Below, piece after piece: positions 1-7,235 of a stretch of 64,000 bases of DNA (position 1 is the stretch's first letter; the number at the start of each line of letters is the position of its first letter). The translations under genes and the position numbers were made by a program. This stretch comes from a virus: positions 1 to 64,000 of the IMG/VR virus record IMGVR_UViG_3300042569_003487; one strand, written 5' to 3'. The notes beneath the pieces were generated by a model. The model was not told the origin of the DNA and did not search any database. It worked only from the letters and a program-made list of their open reading frames with translations.

Positions 1-277
1 TTTTAATTAAGGGTACTATCGAGACCTGGATATGGTGGGCTTCTGGATTATACAGTGCTTGTTCTTCCGTCTCCCACTTGTCCTTATCCCATAAGAGAAC
101 TGGTTTGGTCGCAGCTTCTCGACATAGTGTTTTGTATTCTATATTTAGGGTCTTAGCATCTAGCTGGACTTTAGCAATGGCATGGACTCCTTTGAGTGTT
201 GTGACAACGCTGCGCCCGCTTAGGATATCTGAATTCCAGAGTTCCACTAACCATAACCTGTCTTTCTTTGTCTTCAT
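1..277 (-). CDS. Hypothetical protein, C-terminus cut by window edge
   Basis: An open minus-strand frame starts with ATG at 277 and runs without a stop off the left edge, giving at least 92 residues. The N-terminus reads MKTKKDRLWLVELWNSDIL. It is a soluble charged protein with no signal peptide or membrane segment. It lies 11 nt downstream of two small membrane-protein genes on the same strand and is probably in their operon. I do not recognise a family. The opposite-strand frame at 78-281 is taken as its shadow. Confidence 0.6.
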   Translation of the reverse strand, partial: MKTKKDRLWLVELWNSDILSGRSVVTTLKGVHAIAKVQLDAKTLNIEYKTLCREAATKPVLLWDKDKWETEEQALYNPEAHHIQVSIVPLIK

Positions 278-288
278 ATAATCTTATA

Positions 289-489
289 TTACCCAATCCG
301 GTTTGGGTTCTTACCTAACCATTTAAGAGCAACTCCAATTATAGGACCGCCAAAAACAAATAGTTTAAATGTTCGCGAACTAGAATAAGTAGTATCGCAT
401 ATTTGATTGGGATCTGCAGTGAGGGCAGCAAAGAATACTAGCGCCCATACGAATAGGATAATTGATCCTAAGATATAAAGCTTTGACAT
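289..489 (-). CDS. Small membrane protein
   Basis: This 66-residue protein has a strong N-terminal membrane helix (about residues 4-24), a short polar loop with one cysteine, and a weaker second hydrophobic stretch (about 44-58) before a basic tail. The topology would suit a small inner-membrane protein. It lies 3 nt after the next small membrane protein gene, so the two are likely co-transcribed. No family is recognised; a holin-like or superinfection-exclusion role is possible but not shown. Confidence 0.55.
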   Translation of the reverse strand: MSKLYILGSIILFVWALVFFAALTADPNQICDTTYSSSRTFKLFVFGGPIIGVALKWLGKNPNRIG

Positions 490-492
490 AGT

Positions 493-693
493 TTAGAATT
501 TAGAAGGTTTAGGTTTATCAGGAGTACACGCTCCCCAAAAGGTTACGATCCCCATAAGGAATGCAATAAAGCAGCAACCCATCTCGTTTTCAGGTCCTGC
601 GAAATGGATAACTCTTTGAGGAATTCCCATAATAAGAAGAAATGCTAATCCAAAAGAAAGGATTGAAATAAGGGTTAATTGTAATCTAGACAT
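493..693 (-). CDS. Small membrane protein with two helices
   Basis: The 66-residue product has two hydrophobic helices (about residues 6-24 and 39-55) joined by a loop with GPENEMGCC, and a lysine/proline-rich tail. It is the first gene of a tight pair with the membrane protein at 289-489. Upstream lies an AT-rich stretch and the terminator of the preceding gene, so transcription probably restarts here. Function unknown. Confidence 0.55.
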   Translation of the reverse strand: MSRLQLTLISILSFGLAFLLIMGIPQRVIHFAGPENEMGCCFIAFLMGIVTFWGACTPDKPKPSKF

Positions 694-780
694 AGTTAAT
701 TGTTTTAATGATTAATGATATGTAAATATAAACAATTTATTTGACAGTAAAAAATTTATTTTAACTTTTTTTCAAAAAAA

Positions 781-802
781 AACCTGCCTTACGGGGCAGG
801 TT
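781..802 (-). terminator. Rho-independent terminator
   Basis: An 8-bp GC-rich stem (781-788 with 795-802) has a 6-nt loop and, read on the minus strand, is followed by a run of nine T. It lies just beyond the gene ending at 826. Confidence 0.85.
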
Positions 803-825
803 CAAGGCTTAAAGAGTTTCTCTAC

Positions 826-1068
826 TTAGACAAGCTGAGAATTCTTGATACGACCGCGAGTCATATCGAAAGCTTTGTTTACAATTTTCGTGTTAGTGTA
901 TAGGCCACCGATAACTTCACTTGTGTAGTTAGGTGAGAATCCTGTACGTGCAGCCACTTTAACTACATCGCCTTGACGTAAGCGAGAGTTGATAACTGCT
1001 AACTTTGCCGTGTAAGGCAATTTGCGATAGGTCATTCCTATCTTGGTTTGGTTTGCTGTGTTTGACAT
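826..1068 (-). CDS. Small HTH-like DNA-binding protein
   Basis: I take the start at 1068 (MSNTANQTKIG), giving 80 residues. A longer frame open to 1179 would overlap the upstream gene, and its extra N-terminus looks non-coding. The middle of the protein (GDVVKVAARTGFSPNYTSEV) reads like a helix-turn-helix of the kind in small Bacteroidota regulators: a helix, a turn at TGFS, then a recognition helix. It is followed directly by a strong terminator. A regulatory role is inferred; target unknown. Confidence 0.6.
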   Translation of the reverse strand: MSNTANQTKIGMTYRKLPYTAKLAVINSRLRQGDVVKVAARTGFSPNYTSEVIGGLYTNTKIVNKAFDMTRGRIKNSQLV

Positions 1069-1156
1069 AGTTGTCGGTTTGGTTTTAAATTTCGCAGCAA
1101 CTGCTGCAAATACTTTTGATATAGACATAGATAATGTTAAGTTTAAGATATTATAC

Positions 1157-1384
1157 CTAATCCTTTTTCTTATTGGCACTAGCGATTGCAGTTTTAATTG
1201 CTCCTGTTCCCAAGACAGTTTTACCGATAATCATCCAGCCCATAGCCCCAACCCAAGTAATTTCGCGCAGACCTTGATCAGGACCAAGTCCGTTCCATAT
1301 TAGTTTAAGAATAAAAGCTTCTATCATGAAGCTACAAATAGCGACGAAGAGTTTACCTAACGCTTCTGATGTTTTTGAATCCAT
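1157..1384 (-). CDS. Small membrane protein
   Basis: This 75-residue protein has two hydrophobic helices (about residues 8-30 and 42-62) and a lysine-rich end (ANKKKD). Its ATG overlaps the stop codon of the 35-residue gene upstream (TAATG), so the two are probably translationally coupled. No family is recognised. Confidence 0.55.
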   Translation of the reverse strand: MDSKTSEALGKLFVAICSFMIEAFILKLIWNGLGPDQGLREITWVGAMGWMIIGKTVLGTGAIKTAIASANKKKD

Positions 1385-1491
1385 TATATCCAGTTTAATA
1401 ATTTAATTAATACTTTCGCGACAATTAAGAACGCGATAATCTTTAGGGCTAATATACCCAATTTTTCGATAGTGGAAAAGAAATCATTCAT
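1384..1491 (-). CDS. 35-residue membrane peptide
   Basis: An ATG at 1491 opens a 35-codon frame whose TAA overlaps the ATG of the next gene. The product begins MNDFFSTIEKLGILALK and is almost entirely one hydrophobic helix ending KLLNWI. The exact stop/start overlap and the membrane nature of its neighbour support a real small gene, although its size makes chance possible. Confidence 0.5.
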   Translation of the reverse strand: MNDFFSTIEKLGILALKIIAFLIVAKVLIKLLNWI

Positions 1492-1501
1492 AATGATAGA
1501 T

Positions 1502-1777
1502 TTAAAGTTTACGACCTCTAGTATTACCAAGCTTTAGCTCGCTTTCTGTTATCTCGATTTGAACTACTCTAACCCCATTTGCAAAGTTGTATTTATCGAA
1601 TCGGATAAATCCTTCATTGGTAAATCTCTCTACGGTCTCTCCTTTCTTTAATGCGTCAAACTCGTCTTGTCTTAGCGAAATCTCTTGACCAGTATGGTAG
1701 CGGATAGGTTGAACATCTCGACCTGTAACTTCGCGTATAGGTTCGTGAACCGTTACTTTAAATTCTCTGTGTATCAT
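1502..1777 (-). CDS. Hypothetical protein, 91 aa
   Basis: A soluble, mostly beta-like 91-residue protein, with alternating hydrophobic residues in REFKVTVHEP and VRVVQIEITE and a basic end (GNTRGRKL). It precedes the two membrane-protein genes on the same strand. No family is recognised. Confidence 0.55.
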   Translation of the reverse strand: MIHREFKVTVHEPIREVTGRDVQPIRYHTGQEISLRQDEFDALKKGETVERFTNEGFIRFDKYNFANGVRVVQIEITESELKLGNTRGRKL

Positions 1778-1858
1778 AGCTTATTAATTAATTGATATAG
1801 TAAATATAACCAATCCGCTTGATACAAAAAAATTTATTTAATAAAAGTTATTAACAAT

Positions 1859-2041
1859 CTACTCCCATACCTTGGTCGGCTCGTCCTTATCTGTAACCTG
1901 CCAGAAATTGCCGAGATTATCGCGAACAGTAAGCTTATCTGATTCAACTATCTCTACTACTCCCCGTATTGGGTAATCTATCTCTTCGAATTGCTGTAAC
2001 CATTGGATAGGATCCCCTACCCTGAATTCTTGTATCTGCAT
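1859..2041 (-). CDS. Small beta-rich hypothetical protein
   Basis: The 60-residue protein resembles a small SH3-like beta barrel: FRVGDPIQW, IRGVVEIVESDKLTVRD and a closing strand with FWQVTD. Such minidomains are common in phage early regions, but no specific family can be named. It starts 6 nt after the gene at 2048-2353 and is likely co-transcribed with it. Confidence 0.55.
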   Translation of the reverse strand: MQIQEFRVGDPIQWLQQFEEIDYPIRGVVEIVESDKLTVRDNLGNFWQVTDKDEPTKVWE

Positions 2042-2047
2042 ATGTTG

Positions 2048-2353
2048 TTATAGTTTGTTTACTTCGGTTTCGCGCTTAACTCTATAGAATAGCTCGGCAG
2101 CCCATTCGTATTCTTCCCTTGCTATAGCTTCGTCTAGCGCAGCTTGACATCCATGATATAGAGCATGTAATAAGTATTCTAGGTACTCAGCACTCCAGTC
2201 TTCTTCGCCTGCAGTTCGGCCTAGATCTTCGGCTATCTTGCCTAGACATTGGCGTATCTGTTGCTGGTCTCGACCTACTCCTTCTAGGCCGGTTAGGATA
2301 CGTTCTTTAATTATCTCAGATAGGTACTCTGGCATTGCATTATCTTTAAACAT
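2048..2353 (-). CDS. Hypothetical protein with UVR-like C-terminal helix pair
   Basis: A 101-residue, largely helical protein. Its end (AIAREEYEWAAELFYRVKRE) resembles the helical UVR motif of UvrB/UvrC (acidic-aromatic-E, then AAELR). Similar ends occur in the small proteins at 17349-17537, 28655-28873 and 51466-51729. It is the first gene left of the divergent GC-rich region. A role in protein-protein contact is only a guess. Confidence 0.55.
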   Translation of the reverse strand: MFKDNAMPEYLSEIIKERILTGLEGVGRDQQQIRQCLGKIAEDLGRTAGEEDWSAEYLEYLLHALYHGCQAALDEAIAREEYEWAAELFYRVKRETEVNKL

Positions 2354-2360
2354 TATAGTT

Positions 2361-2367
2361 ATTATAC
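2361..2367 (-). promoter_or_regulatory. GTATAAT box upstream of 2048-2353
   Basis: The minus strand reads GTATAAT 7 nt before the ATG at 2353. The same heptamer precedes several accessory and repair genes in this window, so it is read as a -10 element of the non-late class. The short spacing would give a nearly leaderless transcript. Confidence 0.5.
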
Positions 2368-2370
2368 TAG

Positions 2371-2820
2371 ACCTGGCAGATAGGTTTAGCTGCGCAGGGG
2401 AGGTACCAGACTAGCACAGATACTGCTACCAGGACCGGCTGGAGAACAGCCCTGGTCAGCTGGCCAGGCTAGCCCAGGGGCTGATACAATACTGCTCCTG
2501 GCTGCTCCTGGGGACTGTCCCTGGCTGCCCTGGGGACCGTCCTGGCAGCTGCCCCCAGGTGACTCCAGGGGTACTCCAGGGGACTGCCAGGCTGCTCCCA
2601 GGTGACCCTGGGGGACTACCCAGGGGCTACCCCGGGGGCTATCCCTGGTATAGTTTTTTGTAGCCAGGGGGAAGCAAGCATTTTTACTTTTTTCTCTTTC
2701 CTCCCCGGCCTGGAAGCTGTGCTGGAACCTTTTTGGCTAGACGGACTTTTATCCCGAGCTTTTCCTAGGGGCATTTCTACTGGTAGAGATTTTCCCCTGG
2801 CCTGGGGCAGGTTATCCAGG
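2371..2820. repeat. GC-rich CCWGG-repeat island in divergent intergenic region
   Basis: This stretch lies between divergent gene blocks and is far richer in GC than its surroundings. It contains about 22 copies of CCAGG or CCTGG. Between 2464 and 2668 they start at 2464, 2474, 2497, 2507, 2520, 2529, 2541, 2555, 2565, 2576, 2587, 2598, 2607, 2620, 2644 and 2664. The spacing is mostly 9-14 and averages about 11 bp, close to one helical turn. Open frames on both strands here lack the base composition and protein character of their neighbours and are not called genes. A replication origin, a protein-binding array or a packaging signal are candidate roles; none is proven. Confidence 0.7.
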
Positions 2821-2831
2821 TCTTTTGCCAA

Positions 2832-2838
2832 ATAAATA
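2832..2838 (+). promoter_or_regulatory. Late-type promoter box ATAAATA
   Basis: ATAAATA lies 24 nt before the ATG at 2863 and matches the core of the T4 late promoter. It would drive the three-gene plus-strand operon 2863-4403. Confidence 0.65.
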
Positions 2839-2862
2839 TCTTTATAATAATAAAGAAATACT

Positions 2863-3288
2863 ATGAACAAGATTAAATCGTTTAATGAATACCTAGTAGA
2901 GTCTGCTGATATAGCTCAGCTTGCTCAAGACCTAGGTGGTACAGTAGAACCTGTAGAGGGCCAGACAGACTGGTCAGCAGTTAGAGGTTATCTAGATGTT
3001 AACCGTGAAAAACTTAAAGAAACCCTTATAAAGATAACTGGTGATAGAATAACTGCAATGGTAGTTATTAAGGTTGCCGATATCTATGCTGAAGACAAGC
3101 GTGATGGGGTAACTCCAAATCCAGACTGGTTAGGAGAAGCTCCAATTGTAGATGAAAACACGCCAGATCTACAAGAAATGGTTAAGGTGGTTATTGCGGC
3201 TATTCAGCGTAATCTAGCTAAATCAGATCAAGCTACCCTTGCTAAGTTGAGTACTGCAGGTAAAGGGATTAAAACCAGCCGTTATTAA
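2863..3288 (+). CDS. Putative capsid-targeted internal protein, 141 aa
   Basis: The N-terminus MNKIKSFNEYLVE/SAD matches the T4 internal-protein leader, with a predicted prohead-protease cut after E13 (LVE/S). The mature part is a soluble, mainly helical domain that I do not recognise, ending in basic KGIKTSRY. It is the first gene of a late operon with two more leader-bearing genes. The inference is a protein packaged in the head; its function after injection is unknown. Confidence 0.75.
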   Translation: MNKIKSFNEYLVESADIAQLAQDLGGTVEPVEGQTDWSAVRGYLDVNREKLKETLIKITGDRITAMVVIKVADIYAEDKRDGVTPNPDWLGEAPIVDENTPDLQEMVKVVIAAIQRNLAKSDQATLAKLSTAGKGIKTSRY

Positions 3289-3291
3289 CCT

Positions 3292-3795
3292 GTGAAGTAT
3301 ATTAAACCCTATCGACTAGTAGAATCCGCAGATCCTTTCTGGACAGGCTATGAAAGACTTGTTGATCTAGGTATGATTGATATTGAAGACTGGGTCAAGA
3401 TTAAAGATGATGTTGTCCTACTCGTTAAGGAGAGGCTGGCTAGTCACTATCCTGAATTGGATGTAGAGAAACTTGCATTTGATGAGATCCGTATCTATCA
3501 AAAGGGTAAAGGCGGCAGAGATCCTTATTATAGTGTCTATATTGATAAAGGCGTTAACCATAGTTATAAATTATGGAATTGTCGCTTAATAGTTCGTTTT
3601 CAAAACGCAACTGGCAGAGCTGACAGTAGTCGTCTTATTAAGGTACCCGATTATTTCTGGACCCGACCAATCGGAGGCTATGCAGATATTCCCGATACAG
3701 TAGCACAAAGTAAGTGGATAGCTGACGAAATTATTGGGTGGATGGAAGAGGTCTTTGTACCATGGATCGGCGTTGAAGTAAAAGAACAGGACTAA
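3292..3795 (+). CDS. Putative capsid-targeted internal protein, GTG start
   Basis: Translation likely starts at GTG 3292, 3 nt after the previous stop. This gives the leader MKYIKPYRLVE/SAD with a predicted cut after E11. Residues after the leader contain RLVDLGMIDIEDWVKIKDDV, a short helical motif also found in the genes at 3798, 9693 and 10390 and resembling the SHOCT helical pair. The rest (167 residues in all) is unrecognised and mixed alpha/beta. Head packaging is inferred from the leader, the operon and the late promoter upstream. Confidence 0.72.
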   Translation: MKYIKPYRLVESADPFWTGYERLVDLGMIDIEDWVKIKDDVVLLVKERLASHYPELDVEKLAFDEIRIYQKGKGGRDPYYSVYIDKGVNHSYKLWNCRLIVRFQNATGRADSSRLIKVPDYFWTRPIGGYADIPDTVAQSKWIADEIIGWMEEVFVPWIGVEVKEQD

Positions 3796-3797
3796 TT

Positions 3798-4403
3798 ATG
3801 AAGTATATCACTAAATTTAGATTATGGGAATCTCAAGAAGAGGTTGATACGGCTAAACGTCTCCTAGACCTAGGCCTAATGGAACCCCAAGATTATAAAC
3901 AAAAATTACGGGAGCTTGGTTGGGACAAGCGGTATCGTAGCCAATTTGTTGAAAACCTTGAAAAGCTATTTGTGGATCTAGGTTTGGAATGGAAAAACTG
4001 GGCAACCGATCGTCAAAAAGCAAACGGTACTGTACTCCTTAAATTTAGTCCAGCTGATGCAGCCGAGTTAATCTTTACTGCAACAGTACCCCCAGGTTTA
4101 ACACCACGTCAAGAGGCCCGATTCCAGAATATTAAGGAACGTCTCCTAAAGGTAAAGCGTGAAATGGAAATGGATGTGGAAGTTAGAGGCCGACTTGCCT
4201 TTGAATACTGGATTTTCCCAGGCTCATTCCGCCCAAGCGGTCACTTTGGCGAACCTACCTCTAGCCAAACTGTTAATTTTGATGGTTCCACTGATCCTCA
4301 ACACTCAATGGCCAGATTCCTCTACCAAGTTGCTCTTGATGCAGACGCAAAGGGCTGGATCTGGAATCCTCAGCACCCCCACTATAATTTTGCACGTCGC
4401 TAA
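3798..4403 (+). CDS. Putative capsid-targeted internal protein, 201 aa
   Basis: The leader MKYITKFRLWE/SQE predicts cleavage after E11. It is followed by the SHOCT-like segment RLLDLGLMEPQDYKQKL, shared with the preceding gene, so the two are probably paralogues that diverged downstream. The C-terminal part is soluble and not recognised. It is the last gene of the late operon and is followed by a hairpin terminator. Confidence 0.72.
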   Translation: MKYITKFRLWESQEEVDTAKRLLDLGLMEPQDYKQKLRELGWDKRYRSQFVENLEKLFVDLGLEWKNWATDRQKANGTVLLKFSPADAAELIFTATVPPGLTPRQEARFQNIKERLLKVKREMEMDVEVRGRLAFEYWIFPGSFRPSGHFGEPTSSQTVNFDGSTDPQHSMARFLYQVALDADAKGWIWNPQHPHYNFARR

Positions 4404-4467
4404 CCTTTGGCCTCAACCCCCTGGCGCGGGGCGCAATCGGGCGAATCTGTTGTAACTGCCTAAAAAA

Positions 4468-4485
4468 AGAGATCCGGGGATCTCT
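4468..4485. terminator. Bidirectional hairpin terminator
   Basis: A perfect 8-bp inverted repeat (4468-4475 and 4478-4485) with A-rich and T-rich flanks lies between convergent genes ending at 4403 and 4508. It could stop transcription from both sides. Confidence 0.75.
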
Positions 4486-4507
4486 CTTTAAATTAAATTA
4501 GTCTCTA

Positions 4508-5173
4508 TTAAGCTTGGTGAACTGGTAACTTTGTGTTATTCACTGTCCAATTATCATCAGTAAACATTTTCTCAACATCAGCAATACTTTTCTCGCTGTG
4601 CGTTCTCCAAAAATCAACAATAGTTTTACCTTCAGTTGCCTCTTTATTAAAGGTAATTTCACCATGACCCCAAACGTCTCCTTTATCAAATCCTAACCAT
4701 TTCATTAATTTAAATGCAGCTAGCACCTGTACTGGCAATACATCTGAATCATTTGACGCAATTACCTCAACCCCTTGAGCAGTATCATTTTCAAGATCAG
4801 ATGGCGCGCCAGGCTTACGGTCTTTTTTTGCAGTACCTGCATGCCATGCAGTTAAGCCTTCTGGAAAAGTTCTAAACACCTTGCCTTCGCGATCAATAAC
4901 CCACTGTACGCCAAGATTACGATTATTTAGAATATCCACTACATCTTCAGCTTTACCTCGACCTGCAGTATGGTGAACAACAAAATATTTTTCCTTGTTT
5001 TTCATTGGACGTAGAGAGGATTGGTGTGCAGTATCAGATAAATCTTCAATGTCACCCTCAAACTCTTTAAACTCTGTGTTATCTGAGCCAAATGAAGATT
5101 TAGCAGCAACTCCGGTAAATAGTTGCGCAACATCGCTCAACCAACCTTCAAATAATTTTACGTGCTTAGCCAT
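4508..5173 (-). CDS. N-acetylmuramoyl-L-alanine amidase with capsid-targeting-like leader
   Basis: The C-terminal domain (about residues 60-200) looks like a zinc amidase of the amidase_2/AmpD/T7-lysozyme type. It has FVVHHTAG with H67-H68, TAWHAG with H111, WGHGEI with H170 and a late KTIVDF segment. This family cuts the amide between N-acetylmuramic acid and L-alanine in peptidoglycan. The N-terminus MAKHVKLFE/GWL fits the (L/I)xE leader with a cut after E9, followed by about 50 residues of acidic linker. A late ATAAATA box lies 21 nt upstream. If the leader works, the enzyme travels in the virion rather than acting only as an end-of-cycle lysin. The third zinc ligand is uncertain. Confidence 0.82.
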   Translation of the reverse strand: MAKHVKLFEGWLSDVAQLFTGVAAKSSFGSDNTEFKEFEGDIEDLSDTAHQSSLRPMKNKEKYFVVHHTAGRGKAEDVVDILNNRNLGVQWVIDREGKVFRTFPEGLTAWHAGTAKKDRKPGAPSDLENDTAQGVEVIASNDSDVLPVQVLAAFKLMKWLGFDKGDVWGHGEITFNKEATEGKTIVDFWRTHSEKSIADVEKMFTDDNWTVNNTKLPVHQA

Positions 5174-5194
5174 TTTTAATTTGCTATTTCTTGT

Positions 5195-5201
5195 TATTTA
5201 T
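5195..5201 (-). promoter_or_regulatory. Late-type promoter box ATAAATA
   Basis: Minus-strand ATAAATAACA lies 21 nt before the amidase ATG at 5173. Confidence 0.65.
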
Positions 5202-5208
5202 CCAAAGA

Positions 5209-5484
5209 CTATTCAGTCTCGTGGTCGTAGAATCGGGAAAACTCATTAAATGCCGATTGGTCTACCTGACCAAGGTGATCTAGTGAAAGCTCCCATCTGC
5301 CAATGGTTGAGTTGGAAATGAATAGCTCTCCATGTAGTGAATCAATTAGGGCATGCTGTTTTTCAATTAGTTCACGCTGTTCAGCAACTTGAAATTGAAT
5401 TGATGACTTGGTTTGGTGCTGCATAACGGCAATTAAAGAAACCAAAACCAGGCCAATTGTCAAGTAAATTTCTCGGGTTTTCAT
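5209..5484 (-). CDS. Membrane-anchored coiled-coil protein (spanin-like)
   Basis: I choose the ATG at 5484 (MKTREIYLTIGLVLV), giving 91 residues; a start 10 codons upstream is also possible. One N-terminal membrane helix (about residues 5-22) is followed by a heptad-like helical region (VAEQRELIEKQHALIDSLHG) and an acidic tail. This topology is that of inner-membrane spanin subunits. It sits just upstream of the amidase on the same strand, which suits a lysis role, but sequence alone cannot prove it. Confidence 0.6.
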   Translation of the reverse strand: MKTREIYLTIGLVLVSLIAVMQHQTKSSIQFQVAEQRELIEKQHALIDSLHGELFISNSTIGRWELSLDHLGQVDQSAFNEFSRFYDHETE

Positions 5485-5542
5485 ATATTTAGATTTTATT
5501 GTAGTCTTATACAAGAAACCAGCTAAACAGATTTGAGTACAA

Positions 5543-5549
5543 ATAAATA
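5543..5549 (+). promoter_or_regulatory. Late-type promoter box ATAAATA
   Basis: ATAAATAACTACAAATAA begins at 5543, and its first heptamer ends 23 nt before the ATG at 5573. The longer string recurs almost unchanged at 10362 and 25131. Confidence 0.7.
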
Positions 5550-5572
5550 ACTACAAATAAACTTAAAATTTA

Positions 5573-7165
5573 ATGGAAATTAAAAGATACCAAAATTGGT
5601 TATTTGAAAAGCAAAATCCAAAAAGCGATTGTGGCTGTTCAAACCATGGTTTTATTACTGAAAGTATTAGCTATGATGAGGTTATGGCAAACCATAATGA
5701 ATTAAATTCACAGCCGATTACCGAGGCAGGAACCCCAACTGACCCGTTTGTTGCAGGAAAGGGCGGAAGCTCTGGCGATATATTATGTCTTTATGCAGCT
5801 GGATTCTATTCAGTAGACCACACTGATGCCAAAGGTAAAACCTTTACTAATTCTGCCAAATTTAAGCCAATTATTGATAAAATGATTGCGTTTCTTAAGG
5901 CTGAACCTAAAAAATCATGGGTTTCTGAAGTAGTTATTAGGTCTAGCGAATCGATTGTTCCAAACTTTGATATGGAAAAGCAAACTGGAGCAAAAAAGAT
6001 TGGATGGCTATCAGAACAACGCAAACAAAAGATTCAAGCCTATGTTAATGGAATAATTCAACCATTAGTGGCAGATGGAACTGTTTCTAAATTGCCAACA
6101 GTTAAACTTATTTTCGAAGAGGCTAAAACCTTAACTGAACCATCTGGTGGTTGGGATAACTATCGAGCTTGGAATAAGGAAACTGACCCTGTCAAAAAAG
6201 CGGCACTGCCAAACCATGCAGAGTATTCTAAACTAAAGCAAGGTTATGATGCTGATCAAAAAACGACTGTTCAATTTAGAGTAATTCAAGATTTAGGTGC
6301 TGCCCAATGTACAGTTGGAGTTAGAATTGTAGTTAGTTACGACGATCCAAAAAATATTGGTCATGGCTGTAATTTTGCAAATTATGAAATAACTGCAAAT
6401 GGTATTCCATTAACCACAGCTGGTTCAAGTGGAGCTGGACTTCCTGGACAATCAGTTGGCGGTTGGATTCCAAAGGGAACTGCCTATGCAAGTATGAGTA
6501 ATAGCCAAGAGAATGGTGATGTTCTTTATAAGAGCGGTGCAAAGGACGCAACTTCTGGTGGTGTACGAAAAAATTTCTTTTGGCTTCACGACACAGCATT
6601 AATTAAGCGTATTGTCGCGGCAGGAGATGGAAAGTCTATAATTCTTAGAGCAAAGTGTATAGTAAATGGAGCAGGATTTGGAGGCAAGGGTGGCTGTCAT
6701 AGTGATGCACCACACGTATATGTATACTTATCAAATGGAACGCTAGCCAAAGGGTTTGAACCAAGTGATGCACATATAACTTTAAGAAATGGAGGAACTT
6801 ATCCTAAAACAAATGACGGTGTAATTGCTGAATTGGATCTATGTGGAAACAATAGAGTTGCACAAACTGCGGCTGTAGCAAGTAGCGAAAAGACAAAGGG
6901 CGCTGCACAAACTGGTCCAAAATTAACTGGAGTTAAATTATCATTTGCTGCAAAAAAGGTTGGAACATTAAACTCTGAACAAGCTCTTCAAAATTTAATG
7001 AGTAACGGCTCCGTTACTAAGCGTGCAGATAACACATATTTAGTAAATAAGGACTTTACTGCAGGTGAAGGTGATGTTAAATATATGACTGGCGATATTA
7101 TTAATAAAATTTTACCAAAGGGATCAGCCGTAACCAGACCTGCTACGCCAAACGCTCCAAAATAA
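5573..7165 (+). CDS. Putative virion protein with several prohead-protease-like sites
   Basis: A 530-residue protein with leader MEIKRYQNWLFE/KQN. Two more (I)xE sites follow within the first 55 residues (FITE/S and PITE/A), so the N-terminus may be trimmed stepwise. A cysteine pair (DCGCSNHG) lies between the first two sites. The body has a region around residues 100-170 with SSESIVPNF and LSEQRKQKIQAYV, loosely like an OmpA-type helix-strand pattern, then glycine-rich beta segments with several cysteines. It is transcribed alone from a late-type box and followed by a terminator. A head or ejected protein is inferred; no family is recognised. Confidence 0.7.
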   Translation: MEIKRYQNWLFEKQNPKSDCGCSNHGFITESISYDEVMANHNELNSQPITEAGTPTDPFVAGKGGSSGDILCLYAAGFYSVDHTDAKGKTFTNSAKFKPIIDKMIAFLKAEPKKSWVSEVVIRSSESIVPNFDMEKQTGAKKIGWLSEQRKQKIQAYVNGIIQPLVADGTVSKLPTVKLIFEEAKTLTEPSGGWDNYRAWNKETDPVKKAALPNHAEYSKLKQGYDADQKTTVQFRVIQDLGAAQCTVGVRIVVSYDDPKNIGHGCNFANYEITANGIPLTTAGSSGAGLPGQSVGGWIPKGTAYASMSNSQENGDVLYKSGAKDATSGGVRKNFFWLHDTALIKRIVAAGDGKSIILRAKCIVNGAGFGGKGGCHSDAPHVYVYLSNGTLAKGFEPSDAHITLRNGGTYPKTNDGVIAELDLCGNNRVAQTAAVASSEKTKGAAQTGPKLTGVKLSFAAKKVGTLNSEQALQNLMSNGSVTKRADNTYLVNKDFTAGEGDVKYMTGDIINKILPKGSAVTRPATPNAPK

Positions 7166-7190
7166 TTAAAGCGAATCTACTTTATACAAA

Positions 7191-7213
7191 AAAGCCCTGC
7201 AATGCAGGGCTTT
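7191..7213. terminator. Bidirectional hairpin terminator
   Basis: A 10-bp inverted repeat (7191-7200 with 7204-7213) has a 3-nt loop and T/A-rich flanks. It lies between convergent genes ending at 7165 and 7236. Confidence 0.85.
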
Positions 7214-7235
7214 TTATTGTTATTTAGAGTTTACT

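Noticed and set aside
826-1179. Longer form of the HTH-like gene starting at 1179
   Set aside because: It would overlap the previous gene by 23 nt, and its first 37 residues look non-coding; ATG 1068 is better.
2371-2820. CRISPR array or tandem repeat of fixed unit
   Set aside because: Only the CCWGG pentamer recurs; there is no constant repeat of 20-40 nt with unique spacers.
2602-2870. Open frames on both strands inside the GC-rich island
   Set aside because: They arise from the low stop-codon chance in GC-rich repeats; the proteins are Pro/Gly-rich with no domain, and the plus-strand operon clearly starts at 2863.
4159-4455. Plus-strand frame overlapping the end of the 201-residue gene
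   Set aside because: It lies in a different frame of a well-supported leader-bearing gene and has no recognisable protein character.
6333-6599. Minus-strand frame inside the 530-residue gene
   Set aside because: His/Gln/Leu-rich translation of the reverse strand with no signal or domain.
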